The notes: generated from the sequence alone by a model not told the origin. 64,000 nucleotides of DNA from Cohnella hashimotonis (GCF_030014955.1 NZ_JAGRPV010000001.1:4216001-4280000); one strand, 5' to 3'. Counted from the stretch's first letter, positions 1 through 10,140 are shown. Made by a program: numbers and translations.

Positions 1-889
1 GCTTGCCGAACTGGACGCGCTCGTTCGCATACTTCGCGCTTAAGGCGATCGCCTCCTTGGCGCCGCCCAGACAGCCGACGGCAAGCTTGAAGCGCCCGAT
101 ATTCAAAATGTTGAAGGCGATCAGATGGCCCTTGCCGACCTCCCACAGCAAATTGTCGACCGGCACCTTTACGTCCTCAAGCACGAGCGGACGCGTCGAG
201 CTCCCTTTGATGCCCATTTTTTTCTCTTCGGGTCCGACGCTTACGCCCTCCATCGCGCGTTCGACGATAAAGGTGCTGAAGTGCAGCCCGTCGACCTTCG
301 CATATACGATAAAGAGGTCCGCAAAGCCCGCGTTCGTAATGAATTGCTTCGTGCCGCTGAGCACGTAATGGCTGCCGTCATCGGCCAACCGTGCCGTCGT
401 CCTGGCCCCGAGCGCGTCCGAGCCCGACGACGGCTCGGTCAGGCAATACGCGGCTATTCGGCGCCCGCTCGCGAGATCGGGCAAATACCTTTGCTTCTGC
501 GCCTGCGAGCCGAAATAGACGATCGGCAGCGTGCCGATCCCGACATGCGCGCCGATCGACAGGGCGAAGGAAGCCGCGCGGGACAGCCGCTCGCTGATGA
601 GCGCAGAGCTGATCTTGTCGAGACCGAGGCCGCCGTATTCCTCGGGGACGTCCGCGCCGAGCAAGCCCAGCTCTCCTGCCTTGCGCATCAGCTTTACGGT
701 CAGCTCGTAATCGAGCTTCTCCAGCCGCTCGTCATGCGGCAGCACGTCGCGGTCGACGAACGTCTCCGTCGTCTCGGCGATCATGCGCTGCTCCTCGGTC
801 AAGTCCTCGGGCGTCGCGATCGATGCGCAGTCGGCGTCCGCGACGACAAAACCGCCGCCGACCGTTTTTGCGAACGTTTTTCCTGTCAT
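1..889 (-). CDS. fadE: Acyl-CoA dehydrogenase FadE, N-terminal part (3' end beyond window)
   Basis: Oxidises acyl-CoA to trans-2-enoyl-CoA with FAD, the first step of beta-oxidation, passing electrons to EtfAB. About 296 residues lie in the window and the frame runs off the left edge. The acyl-CoA dehydrogenase signature CLTEPSSGSDA is readable mid-way, followed by the family run KQFITNAG. The ATG at 889 has GGGAGG about 8 bases upstream. It sits 46 bp behind fadA in the order fadN-fadA-fadE known from Bacillus subtilis (yusL-yusK-yusJ). That synteny supports FadE over other acyl-CoA dehydrogenases; the C-terminal half cannot be checked. Confidence 0.9.
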   Translation of the reverse strand, partial: MTGKTFAKTVGGGFVVADADCASIATPEDLTEEQRMIAETTETFVDRDVLPHDERLEKLDYELTVKLMRKAGELGLLGADVPEEYGGLGLDKISSALISERLSRAASFALSIGAHVGIGTLPIVYFGSQAQKQRYLPDLASGRRIAAYCLTEPSSGSDALGARTTARLADDGSHYVLSGTKQFITNAGFADLFIVYAKVDGLHFSTFIVERAMEGVSVGPEEKKMGIKGSSTRPLVLEDVKVPVDNLLWEVGKGHLIAFNILNIGRFKLAVGCLGGAKEAIALSAKYANERVQFGK

Positions 890-935
890 TTGCGTGGAAC
901 CTCCCTTGAACGCTTATTACGCTGATGTGGCGATA

Positions 936-2138
<1,203 letters not shown>

Positions 2139-2161
2139 GGGTTCTCGGCCTCCTTCGCTCG

Positions 2162-4558
2162 TTAGTTGCGCAGCGCCTTGCCCCTGGCGAGCATGTGCTG
2201 CATGCGCTGCTGGGTTTTCGGCTCTCCGCACAGGCTGAGGAACGCCTCGCGTTCCAGATCCAGCATGTACTGCTCGGTCACGAACGTACCGGCAGGCACG
2301 TCGCCGCCCGCCAGCACATGCGCGAGCTTGCCCGCGATCAGCAGATCGTGATTGCTGATGTAACCGCTCGTATGCATGCCGCGCGCCCCCAGCTTCATGA
2401 CCGCCTTGCCTTCCGCCCCCACGACGCGGATCCGCTGCGGCACGGGCGCGGGGATGCCCGTTTGCGCGAGCCGCAGCGCGCTTCTCTTCGCTTCATGAAC
2501 GAGTCGCTCCTGGCTCATGACGATCCGGTCGCCCGCCCGCAAATAGCCCAGCTTTTTTGCGTCGTGCGCGCTCGTTGACACCTTGGCCGTGCCGATGTTC
2601 AGGAACAGTCGGTTCACGTGCGGCTGCAGGTCGATCTCCGGGTCCGGATTGTCGCCGCTGATCCGAAGCGCGAGCTCCTTGCAGCCGCCGCCCGCCGGAA
2701 TGAGGCCCACGCCGGCCTCGACCAGACCAAAATACGTCTCGGCTAGCATGACGATCTTGTCCGCGGGCAGGCACACCTCCACGCCGCCGCCGAGCGCCAT
2801 CCGATGCGGCGCCGCTACGACCGGCTTCTCGAAGCGCTTCAGCTTCGTCATCGTGTCCTGAAACAGGCGGATGATCGCGTCCACTTCGTCCCATTCCTCG
2901 TCCTGCGCTTCCATAAGGAGCAGCATAAGGTTCGCGCCGACGCAGAAGTTGCGCCCTTCGTTCGCGATGACAAGCGCGTCGTAGTTGCGCCGCACCTCCT
3001 CGACGCTCTCCCCGATCATCGACAGAATGTCGCCGCCGATCGCATTGCTGCGCGAGTGGAACTCGAGCGCCGCCACGCCGTCGCCGACGTCGATCAGGCT
3101 CGCGCCGGCGTTCGATCGCACCACGCGCCCTTGTTCCTTAAGCGTTCGCAGCGAGATCGTGTCCGGCCGCTCCTCGAGGTCCCGGTAGACGCCGCGGTAC
3201 GAATAAGCGATATGACCTTTCTCCCTGCGATAAAAAGACGGGTTTCCCGCCGCGATCCAATCCTTCACCCAACCCGGCACGACCGCACCATCCGCCTCCA
3301 TCCGGGCCGCGGATCTGACGAGCCCGATCGCATCCCACAGCTCGAAAGGCCCGAGCTCCCAGTTGAACCCCCATCTCATCGCCTTGTCGATGTCGTCGAC
3401 AGAGCCTGCGATCTCGCCCACCTTTTCTGCCGAGTAGATAAGCGTCTGCTTCAAAATCTGCCAAGCCAGATCCGCATAGCGGTCCTTTCCGCCGAGCAGC
3501 GCCTTCGTTTTTTCCTTCGCTCCCTTGGCTGCCGCAGCCGCCTCTAATGAAGCCCCGCTCGGCTTGGCGGCCTGAACGTACGTCATCGTGCCTGGATCCA
3601 GCGACAGGATTTCGCTGCCCGCCGCGCCTTTGACTTTTTTGTAGAAACCGGCGCATGCCTTCTCTCCGATCCAGCCTCGCGACGCCAGTTCCCGCAGCAG
3701 CTTAGAAGGCGCGAACGCCGCTTTTTCCGCCGGATCGTCCGTCTTTTCGAATACGTTGTTCGCCACGTGAAGGAACGTGTCGATGCCGACGAGGTCGAGC
3801 GTGCGCAGCGTCGCGCTCTTCGGACGGCCGATCGCCGGCCCGGTGACGGCGTCCACTTCTTCTACGGTAAAGCCGCCTGCCTCCATCGCCTGCAGCGTCG
3901 CGAGCAGTCCGTAGGTGCCGATCCGGTTGGCGACGAAGTTGGGCGTATCCTTGGCGACGACGACGCCTTTGCCCAGGATGCGCTCGGCGAATTCGGCCAT
4001 TCCGCTTACGATCGCCGGATCGGTCTGCTGTCCGGGAATGAGCTCCAACAGCTTCATGTAACGGGGCGGATTAAAGAAGTGCGTGCCGAGAAAATGCGCT
4101 TTGAACGCTTCGCTTCGCCCTTCGGCCATCTCCCGGATCGAGATGCCCGACGTGTTGGAGCTGACGATGAGACCGGTCCGCCAATAACGCTCGATTCGTT
4201 CGAGCACGTCGCGCTTCACGGACAGCTTTTCGACGACGGCCTCGATCACCCAGTCGACCTTCCGGATGCGGTGCAGGTCGTCATCGATATTGCCGGGCTC
4301 GATCAGGCTCGCGAACGCGTCGTCGTAAAAAGGCGACGGATGGACGGACGGCAGCCGCGCGAGCGCGCCGAGCGCGAGCCGGTTGCGTACCGCGGAGTCG
4401 GCGAGCGTAAGCCCTTTTGCTTCTTCGCCGGCCGCGAGCGAATCGGGCACGATGTCCAGCAGCAGGCTCGGAACGCCCGCGTTCGCCAGATGCGCGGCGA
4501 TGCTCGCGCCCATGACGCCGGAGCCGATGACGGCTGCTTTCCTAATCTTTAGAGCCAT
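2162..4558 (-). CDS. fadN: 3-hydroxyacyl-CoA dehydrogenase / enoyl-CoA hydratase FadN
   Basis: Bifunctional enzyme for the hydration and second oxidation of beta-oxidation. 798 residues, close to B. subtilis FadN (about 790). The Rossmann motif AVIGSGVMGAS starts near residue 9, the 3-hydroxyacyl-CoA dehydrogenase domain follows (THFFNPPRYMKLLE), and the crotonase-fold hydratase is C-terminal (residues about 490-680, with VGANL and ALGGGVEV). This order, dehydrogenase first, is the FadN arrangement and the reverse of Escherichia coli FadB. The ATG at 4558 follows GGGAGG. It is second in the minus-strand operon, 60 bp after fadF. Confidence 0.93.
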   Translation of the reverse strand: MALKIRKAAVIGSGVMGASIAAHLANAGVPSLLLDIVPDSLAAGEEAKGLTLADSAVRNRLALGALARLPSVHPSPFYDDAFASLIEPGNIDDDLHRIRKVDWVIEAVVEKLSVKRDVLERIERYWRTGLIVSSNTSGISIREMAEGRSEAFKAHFLGTHFFNPPRYMKLLELIPGQQTDPAIVSGMAEFAERILGKGVVVAKDTPNFVANRIGTYGLLATLQAMEAGGFTVEEVDAVTGPAIGRPKSATLRTLDLVGIDTFLHVANNVFEKTDDPAEKAAFAPSKLLRELASRGWIGEKACAGFYKKVKGAAGSEILSLDPGTMTYVQAAKPSGASLEAAAAAKGAKEKTKALLGGKDRYADLAWQILKQTLIYSAEKVGEIAGSVDDIDKAMRWGFNWELGPFELWDAIGLVRSAARMEADGAVVPGWVKDWIAAGNPSFYRREKGHIAYSYRGVYRDLEERPDTISLRTLKEQGRVVRSNAGASLIDVGDGVAALEFHSRSNAIGGDILSMIGESVEEVRRNYDALVIANEGRNFCVGANLMLLLMEAQDEEWDEVDAIIRLFQDTMTKLKRFEKPVVAAPHRMALGGGVEVCLPADKIVMLAETYFGLVEAGVGLIPAGGGCKELALRISGDNPDPEIDLQPHVNRLFLNIGTAKVSTSAHDAKKLGYLRAGDRIVMSQERLVHEAKRSALRLAQTGIPAPVPQRIRVVGAEGKAVMKLGARGMHTSGYISNHDLLIAGKLAHVLAGGDVPAGTFVTEQYMLDLEREAFLSLCGEPKTQQRMQHMLARGKALRN

Positions 4559-4618
4559 GCGCGTATCCTCCCGTTCAGGGTATATTCCAGTTTGGCATCG
4601 AAGCGATTCGCCGCGTTT

Positions 4619-6781
4619 TCAAGATGCGCCGAACACTGCCAGCTCCAAAATCTCCGCGACGTCCCGCGCCTTGACTCGGTCGTCCGCTTCCTTTTGCTTC
4701 GTGCCGTCTTCGAGCATCGTCAGGCAATACGGGCACGCGCTCCCGATCATCGTCGGCCGCGTTTCCAGCGCCTGTTCCGTCCGCGCTACGTTAACCCGCT
4801 TCCCCGCCGATTCCTCCATCCACATCAGGCCGCCGCCCGCCCCGCAGCACATCGCGTTTTCGCGCGTACGGTCCATCTCTGCGAGCTCAACTCCCTCGAT
4901 CGCGCGCAGAATATTCCGAGGCTGATCGTACACGCCGTTGTAGCGCCCCAGGTAGCAGGAGTCGTGATAAACGATCCGTTCCTTGACGGGCTGCGAAGGT
5001 ACGATCCGGCCTTCCTGCAGCAGACCGTCGAGCAGCTGCGTATGATGCAGCACCTCTACGCCCTCCAGGCCGAATTCGGGGTATTCGTTTTTCAGCGTAT
5101 TAAACGTGTGGGGACAGGCCGTTACGATCCGGCGAACGCCGTATTTGCGAAAGGTCTCGATGTTCTCCGCGCACAGCTGCTGGAACAGCAGCTCGTTGCC
5201 CATCCGCCGCGGGGTGTCGCCCGAATTTTTTTCCTCGTTGCCGAGGATGGCGAAATTGACGCCCCCCTCCTGCATCAACCGAACGAAGGCGCGAGAAATC
5301 CTCCGGCTGCGGTTGTCGTACGAGCCCATCGAGCCGACGAAAAACAGCGTGTCGAAGCCCGGATTGTCCTTGACCGTCGGCACCGCAATGCCGCCGATCT
5401 CGCCGGTCCACCGGGCACGGTCGCCGCGGCTAAGGCCCCACGGATTGCCCTGTCGCTCGATGTTCTGCATCGCGCGCTGCGCCTCGTGCGGCACGCTGCC
5501 TTCCGTCAGGACGAGATAACGCCTCAGGTCGACGATCTTGTCGACATGCTCGTTGCCGACCGGACATTGATCCTCGCAGTTGCGGCAGGTCGTGCACGCC
5601 CAAATTTCCGATTCCGTCATCACGTCGCCGATCAGCGACACCTCCTCGGGCTTGCGATCCGTCCCGCTCCAGCGCGCCCGCTGCCAATCCGTCGTCGGCC
5701 CGATGTCGGTGACGGCGCCGGCGGCTGCGCCTTCGTGCCAACCGGGGCCCGCGGGTCCGCCCGATTCCGCGGCCGCGGACATGCTGTGAGCGCTTCCATT
5801 TTTAAACGCGAAGGCAGGTACCCATGGCGACTTGCTCGTGATCGCCGCCCCCTTCTCCGTGAGATGATCACGCAGCTTCGTAATCAAGTGCATCGGAGAC
5901 AGCGCCTTGCCTGTACCGGAGGCCGGACACACATTCGTACATCTCCCGCACTCCACGCATGCGAAGAAGTCGAGCATCTGCCCCCTGCCAAAATCTTCGA
6001 TTTTGCCGACGCCGAACGACTCCGCCGTCTCGTCCTCCAGATCTAGCTTGCTCAGCTTGCCGACGGGCTCCGCCCGGCCGACGAACAGATTGATCGGCGC
6101 GGTGATCAGATGAAAATGCTTCGACTGCGGCACATAAACGAGAAACGTCAGCAAAACGACGAGGTGCGCCCACCAGCAGACGAAAAATGCGGCCTCGGCT
6201 GCAGCCGGCGTCAGATTGGACGCAGCGCCGGCGATCAACGAGGACACCGGCGCGTAGGCTGAAGCGGCCTCTCCCTCCCAAGCGCGGTGGAAGCCGAGCG
6301 ACAGCAGTACGGTCAGCATCAAGGCGCCGATCAGAAGCAGCACGATTGCGGGCTTCCACCCTCGCTTGAGCCGTGCCAGCCTCTCGCCGTACCGGCGGTA
6401 CGCGGCATACCCCGCCGCCGCAAGCACGAGAAGCGCGGCAATCTCCTGCGTAAGCCCGAAGACGCGACGCCCCGGTAACGGAAGCGGCTCGCCGCCGGAC
6501 AGCCCGGTATAGATCAGGTCGAGCGCGCCGAATTGAAGCACGATGAAGCCGTAGAAAACGAACAGATGTATGACGCCGCTGCGGCGGTCCTTTAGCAGCT
6601 TCGTATGTCCAAGCGCCTGCACCGTCACCTCGCGGAGGCGGTTCTGCCAGTCCGGCGGCCGGCCCGAAGCTTTTCCAAGCCTCATGTAGGCGTATCGATG
6701 CCGGACCGCCTGGCAGAACAAAAAAAGGGCGTAACCCGTTACGAGCAGAAACGACGCGAAATGCAACCAGGACAGCAGCAC
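4619..6781 (-). CDS. fadF: Membrane Fe-S oxidoreductase FadF (heterodisulfide-reductase-like)
   Basis: Probably carries electrons from acyl-CoA dehydrogenase/ETF to the membrane quinone pool, as inferred for B. subtilis FadF (YwjF). About 720 residues. An N-terminal membrane region of four to five helices covers residues about 1-220. Two 4Fe-4S motifs follow, CVECGRCTNVCP and CTTCRNCEDQCP, then two cysteine-rich CCG-type domains (DSCYLGRYNG and CCGAGGG). In-frame GTGs lie at 6787 and 6781. GGGAGG abuts the first but is 6 bases from the second, so I chose 6781. It heads the fad operon next to the FadR operator, which supports a beta-oxidation role rather than methanogen-type chemistry. Confidence 0.87.
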   Translation of the reverse strand: MLLSWLHFASFLLVTGYALFLFCQAVRHRYAYMRLGKASGRPPDWQNRLREVTVQALGHTKLLKDRRSGVIHLFVFYGFIVLQFGALDLIYTGLSGGEPLPLPGRRVFGLTQEIAALLVLAAAGYAAYRRYGERLARLKRGWKPAIVLLLIGALMLTVLLSLGFHRAWEGEAASAYAPVSSLIAGAASNLTPAAAEAAFFVCWWAHLVVLLTFLVYVPQSKHFHLITAPINLFVGRAEPVGKLSKLDLEDETAESFGVGKIEDFGRGQMLDFFACVECGRCTNVCPASGTGKALSPMHLITKLRDHLTEKGAAITSKSPWVPAFAFKNGSAHSMSAAAESGGPAGPGWHEGAAAGAVTDIGPTTDWQRARWSGTDRKPEEVSLIGDVMTESEIWACTTCRNCEDQCPVGNEHVDKIVDLRRYLVLTEGSVPHEAQRAMQNIERQGNPWGLSRGDRARWTGEIGGIAVPTVKDNPGFDTLFFVGSMGSYDNRSRRISRAFVRLMQEGGVNFAILGNEEKNSGDTPRRMGNELLFQQLCAENIETFRKYGVRRIVTACPHTFNTLKNEYPEFGLEGVEVLHHTQLLDGLLQEGRIVPSQPVKERIVYHDSCYLGRYNGVYDQPRNILRAIEGVELAEMDRTRENAMCCGAGGGLMWMEESAGKRVNVARTEQALETRPTMIGSACPYCLTMLEDGTKQKEADDRVKARDVAEILELAVFGAS

Positions 6782-6861
6782 AAGCACCCTCCCTTCTTGA
6801 TCGCGTTTACAGCGGCAGAGGAACCAGGTTATTTTTTGCCGGCTCTTAAATATAGATCTAG

Positions 6862-6882
6862 AAATGAATGAGTATTCATTTC
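6862..6882. promoter_or_regulatory. FadR operator palindrome between fadF and fadR
   Basis: AAATGAAT-GAGT-ATTCATTT is a perfect dyad with 8-bp arms. Read from 6865 it fits the B. subtilis FadR consensus TGAATGANTANTCATTCA at 14 of 16 defined positions. It lies in the divergent gap between fadF and fadR, so one site could repress both arms and autoregulate fadR. I found no second copy before fadN or etfB. Confidence 0.85.
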
Positions 6883-6915
6883 ATTTTTAATGGCATTTGT
6901 TCGGGAGGCGGTCGC

Positions 6916-7500
6916 ATGGCGGTCGGCAGGCTGCATAAATTTGAAGGGATACTGGACGCGGCCGTGAAGGTGTTCGCCGAGCACGGGTATCACGGTTCGC
7001 AAATATCGAAGATCGCGAAGGAAGCGGGCGTCGCGGACGGCACGATTTATTTATATTTCAAAAATAAGGAGGATATCCTCGTTTCATTGTTCCGGGAGCG
7101 GCTCGGCAGGTTGATCGGCAAATTCGAGGCTTCGGCACGCGATTCGAAAAGCGCCGAGGATGCGCTGCGCACGATCTGCGCGCTTCATTATGCGGAGCTC
7201 GAGCGTCATCCCCTGCTCGCCCACGTTACGCAGATCGAGCTGCGGCAGAGCGCGCTTGCGCTGCGCAAGGAGATTGGCAAGACGCTTAAGCCCTATCTTC
7301 GTCTCATCGAAAACGTGCTCCTCGACGGCATCGCTTCCGGGGCGTTCAGGCCCGAGCTGAACGTGGTGCTGTCGCGCCAGCTCATTTTCGGAGCGATGGA
7401 CGAGGCGGTGTCGTCCTGGCTGCTCTCGGAACGCAAATACTCGCTGGCGGCACAGGTCGAAGGAACGGTCGACTTTTTTCTGCGCGCGCTGAAGTCCTGA
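6916..7500 (+). CDS. fadR: TetR-family fatty-acid regulator FadR
   Basis: Acyl-CoA-responsive repressor of beta-oxidation genes in Firmicutes. 194 residues. The helix-turn-helix region (GYHGSQISKIAKEAGVADG followed by TIYLYFKNKEDIL) matches B. subtilis FadR (YsiA) almost residue for residue, as does the ligand-domain stretch TQIELRQS. The frame opens earlier, but the upstream ATG would lie inside the operator. The ATG at 6916 has GGGAGG 7 bases before it. It is followed after 83 bp by etfB, matching the fadR-(fadB)-etfB-etfA order of B. subtilis, here without fadB and lcfA. Confidence 0.93.
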   Translation: MAVGRLHKFEGILDAAVKVFAEHGYHGSQISKIAKEAGVADGTIYLYFKNKEDILVSLFRERLGRLIGKFEASARDSKSAEDALRTICALHYAELERHPLLAHVTQIELRQSALALRKEIGKTLKPYLRLIENVLLDGIASGAFRPELNVVLSRQLIFGAMDEAVSSWLLSERKYSLAAQVEGTVDFFLRALKS

Positions 7501-7583
7501 CGAGGTTTTACGTATCGCCGTCCCGATTGAACCGGACCGGTCTTTATGTACGATTCATCCTTATTTCGAGAGGAGCACGTCCG

Positions 7584-8357
7584 ATGAATATTGCGGTGCT
7601 GCTGAAGCAGACGTTCGATACCGAGGAAAAAATCGTCCTGCGTGACGGCAAAGCAAGCGAGGACGGCGTGAAATTTATCGTCAATCCGTACGATGAATAT
7701 GCGATCGAGGAGGCGATCCGGCTCAAGGAGGCGCACGGCGGGCAGGTGACCGCGCTCTCGCTCGGTCCGGCCAGAGTCGCCGAAGCGCTGCGCACCGCGC
7801 TCGCGATGGGGGCCGACGAGGCGATCTGGATCGACGACGCCGGGATCCCGCAGGATGAGTCCGCAGCCGCCGAAGCCATTGCCGCCGCGCTGGGACAGCA
7901 GTCCTTCGATCTCGTGCTCGGCGGCAACTTCTCCGTCGACACCGGCGGCGCCCAGGTCGCCGTCCGCGTGGCTGCCGCCCTGGGCCTTCCGCATGTCACT
8001 TCGATTACGAAGCTGACGGTGGACGGCGGTACGGCAAGCGTCGAACGCGACGCCGAGGGAGACCTCGAGCGGATCGACGTGACCTTGCCCGCGCTGTTTA
8101 CGGCGCAGCAGGGATTAAACGAGCCGCGTTACCCTTCGCTGCCCGGCATTATGAAAGCGAAGAAAAAGCCCTTTAAGTCGCTAACCGCGCAAGACTTGGG
8201 CTTTACCGACGGCCGGACGGCCGAAGCTGCGAGAACCGTCCGTATCTCCTTGTCGCTGCCTCCTGGCCGGCAGGCCGGGCAGATGCTGCATGGAACGCCG
8301 CAGGAGCAGGCGACCGCGCTCGTCGGCTTGCTGCGCAACGGGGTCAGGACGATATGA
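7584..8357 (+). CDS. etfB: Electron transfer flavoprotein beta subunit
   Basis: Small subunit of the ETF heterodimer, which takes electrons from acyl-CoA dehydrogenases. 257 residues, normal for EtfB. The N-terminus MNIAVLLKQTFDTE and the AMP-binding-side stretch GGNFSVDTGGAQV are typical, as is the recognition-loop region GLNEPRYPSLPGIMKAKKKP. The ATG at 7584 follows GAGAGGAGC. It is directly followed by etfA (39 bp) and is likely read with fadR. Confidence 0.95.
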   Translation: MNIAVLLKQTFDTEEKIVLRDGKASEDGVKFIVNPYDEYAIEEAIRLKEAHGGQVTALSLGPARVAEALRTALAMGADEAIWIDDAGIPQDESAAAEAIAAALGQQSFDLVLGGNFSVDTGGAQVAVRVAAALGLPHVTSITKLTVDGGTASVERDAEGDLERIDVTLPALFTAQQGLNEPRYPSLPGIMKAKKKPFKSLTAQDLGFTDGRTAEAARTVRISLSLPPGRQAGQMLHGTPQEQATALVGLLRNGVRTI

Positions 8358-8396
8358 TGCCGTCCGCCGCTTCATGGCCACCAGAGGAGGAATGCG

Positions 8397-9455
8397 ATGA
8401 TGAGCAAAACGTATTTGATTGTGACGGAACAGCGGGACGGCAAGCTTCGGCGCGTATCGCTGGAGGCGCTTCGGGCGGCTCTGGACTGCGCGGAAGCCGG
8501 AGACGAGATTCATGCCGCGCTGCTTGGCGAAGGCTTGGACGGTCTGGCTGCGGAGCTGGCGGGCTATCCGCTGGCGCAGGTTCACGCGATCGAAGGCGAG
8601 GAGCTCAGGCATTATAATCCCGAGGCTTATATCGGGGCGCTGGCCCCGCTGCTCGAAGCCCTCCGGCCTGCCGGCCTGTTCCTCGGGCATACCGCGCTCG
8701 GACGCGACCTGGCCCCTGCGCTTGCTGCGAGGCTGTCCGCAGGCCAAATCTCCGACGTGACGGCGATCGAGCGGGACGGCGGCGAGCGGGACGGCGGCGA
8801 GCGGGACGGCGGCGAGCGGGACGATGGCGAGCGGGACGATGGCGAGCGGCATGGCGGGCAGATCGTCTTCGTTCGCCCCCTGTACGCGGGCAAGGCGATC
8901 GAGCGCAAAGTATTTACCGCTTTTCCGCAGGTGGTGACGGTGCGGGCGAACAATTTGCCGGCGGCGGAGCCGCGTAGAGACGGCGGGACCGCGATTGTCG
9001 CGAAGCGGGCAGCCGCGCCTGTCGCAGACCTGCGTACCGTCGTAAGGGAGGTCGTCCGCAGAACCGCGGGCAAGATCGATCTGACGGAGGCCAGGATCGT
9101 CATCGCGGGCGGGCGCGGCGTTAAGAGCGCGGAAGGCTTTCGGCCGCTCGAGGAGCTGGCCGGACTGCTCGGAGGCGCCGTCGGCGCGTCGCGGGGCGCA
9201 TGCGATGCCGGGTATTGCGACTACGGCTTGCAGATCGGCCAGACGGGCAAGGTCGTCACGCCCGAGATCTATATCGCCTGCGGCATCAGCGGAGCGATCC
9301 AGCATCTCGCCGGCATGAGCGGCTCGCGCGTTATCGTCGCCATCAACAAAGATCCCGAGGCGCCGATTTTTAGCATCGCGGATTTCGGCATCGTCGGCGA
9401 TCTGTTCGAGGTCGTGCCGCTGCTTACGCAGGCGTTTCGACAGGCGCTCGCCTAA
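8397..9455 (+). CDS. etfA: Electron transfer flavoprotein alpha subunit with internal tandem repeat
   Basis: Large, FAD-binding subunit of ETF, passing electrons from FadE to the membrane (probably FadF). 352 residues against about 325 in typical Firmicutes. The FAD domain is intact: [16 protein letters not shown] and the final [10 protein letters not shown]. The excess length is explained by six 5-residue repeats (ERDGG and variants, residues about 125-154) in the N-terminal domain, just before a conserved beta strand ([13 protein letters not shown]). The strong site GAGGAGG precedes tandem ATGs at 8397 and 8400. Last gene of the fadR-etfBA unit. Confidence 0.95.
   Translation: MMSKTYLIVTEQRDGKLRRVSLEALRAALDCAEAGDEIHAALLGEGLDGLAAELAGYPLAQVHAIEGEELRHYNPEAYIGALAPLLEALRPAGLFLGHTALGRDLAPALAARLSAGQISDVTAIERDGGERDGGERDGGERDDGERDDGERHGGQIVFVRPLYAGKAIERKVFTAFPQVVTVRANNLPAAEPRRDGGTAIVAKRAAAPVADLRTVVREVVRRTAGKIDLTEARIVIAGGRGVKSAEGFRPLEELAGLLGGAVGASRGACDAGYCDYGLQIGQTGKVVTPEIYIACGISGAIQHLAGMSGSRVIVAINKDPEAPIFSIADFGIVGDLFEVVPLLTQAFRQALA
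8769..8858 (+). repeat. In-frame 15-bp tandem repeat inside etfA
   Basis: Six consecutive 15-bp units: three identical GAGCGGGACGGCGGC, two with GAT replacing GGC, and a last diverged one. Period 15 keeps the frame and encodes a highly charged, glycine-rich ERDGG string. The near-identity of units implies recent expansion by slippage or unequal exchange. Confidence 0.95.
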
Positions 9456-9463
9456 GAAAAAAA

Positions 9464-9500
9464 CCAGCTAAGACTTGTTAAGTCTCCATGTCTTGGCTGG
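9464..9500 (-). terminator. Hairpin with minus-strand T-run downstream of etfA
   Basis: CCAGCTAAGAC pairs with GTCTTGGCTGG (11 bp, one G-U) around a 15-nt loop. The run of A at 9457-9463 becomes a T-run only on the minus strand, so the site would stop leftward transcripts coming from the repeat region. For etfA it can act only as a 3' stem. Confidence 0.6.
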
Positions 9501-9530
9501 ACTTCGGCTAACTGAATATTTTGTGAGCAT

Positions 9531-10140
9531 ACCAATACCCTCCAATGCCATGGAGGGTATTGGTTAAATAAGGTATGGCCGATATCCGAAACTGGAGTCG
9601 CGCTGAACGCCTATCAATAGCTCGTCGCCAGCCGTTCCGACGGTTCGGCGGGCCAGCGTATCGCCGCCAGCGGGTAGCGTCAGGACGGTGGCATAAGCTC
9701 CCAAAGCGTTCGTCATAGTCGATCGCCTCGAGATGAATAATCTCGCGAGCGTCGTTCTTTCGCCGCAATACCTGCAAATAAAGTCAATTTCATAAACATT
9801 TTTTACCAGAATAATTCCGAACTTTTAATACAAAATAGAACCTCTGAGATTCGGAAATAAGCCCAAAACCGAACGTTATTCGTCAAATCTTTGATTAGGT
9901 TTGTTTAAACTAGCGATTTTTTGAATTATGAAATTGACTTAAAATATACATCTTTTTGGGCCGATTTCGATGCCTTTGCACCGTAAAGATGCAAAAACGC
10001 AGGTATTTACCTTCGTCGGCCAGATTTTCAGCTCGTTCTTGGCATTTACCTGCATTTTTGCAGGTATTTCATCGCATCCGTTGGTCCGCGGAGAAATACA
10101 TGTATAAATGCAGTTTTTTGACCCGCAAACTATCCGACAA
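9531..10140. repeat. Dispersed intergenic repeat, copy A (interrupted)
   Basis: Gene-free region between etfA and holA. It opens with a perfect hairpin (ACCAATACCCTCCA ... TGGAGGGTATTGGT, 9531-9564), then carries sequence shared with 24583-24905. The best-matched block is 9947-10140 against 24710-24905. Blocks include GATATCCGAAACTGG (9582), AAAGATGCAAAAACGCAG, GCATTTACCTGCATTTTTGCAGGTATTTCATC (palindromic centre, 10042-10073) and ATGCAGTTTTTTGACCCG. Weak reading frames cross it but share no consistent frame with the other copy. I regard it as non-coding; function unknown. Confidence 0.7.
9781..9941. mobile_element. MITE-like insertion inside repeat copy A
   Basis: A 161-bp AT-rich segment, unlike the GC-rich surroundings, bounded by perfect 15-bp inverted repeats AAGTCAATTTCATAA (9781-9795) and TTATGAAATTGACTT (9926-9940). 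It is flanked by AAATA at 9776-9780 and 9942-9946. Copy B of the host repeat reads straight through as CCTGC-AAATA-TACATC (24704-24716), so it keeps the empty site. It has no reading frame of note. This is a non-autonomous element; the mobilising transposase family is unknown. Confidence 0.8.

Noticed and set aside
4559..4618. Second FadR box before fadN
   Set aside because: No TGAATGA/TCATTCA-type dyad in the 60-bp gap.
9508..9777. Minus-strand 89-codon frame in repeat copy A
   Set aside because: Starts at a TTG without a site, and similarity to copy B switches frame, so the match is at nucleotide level.
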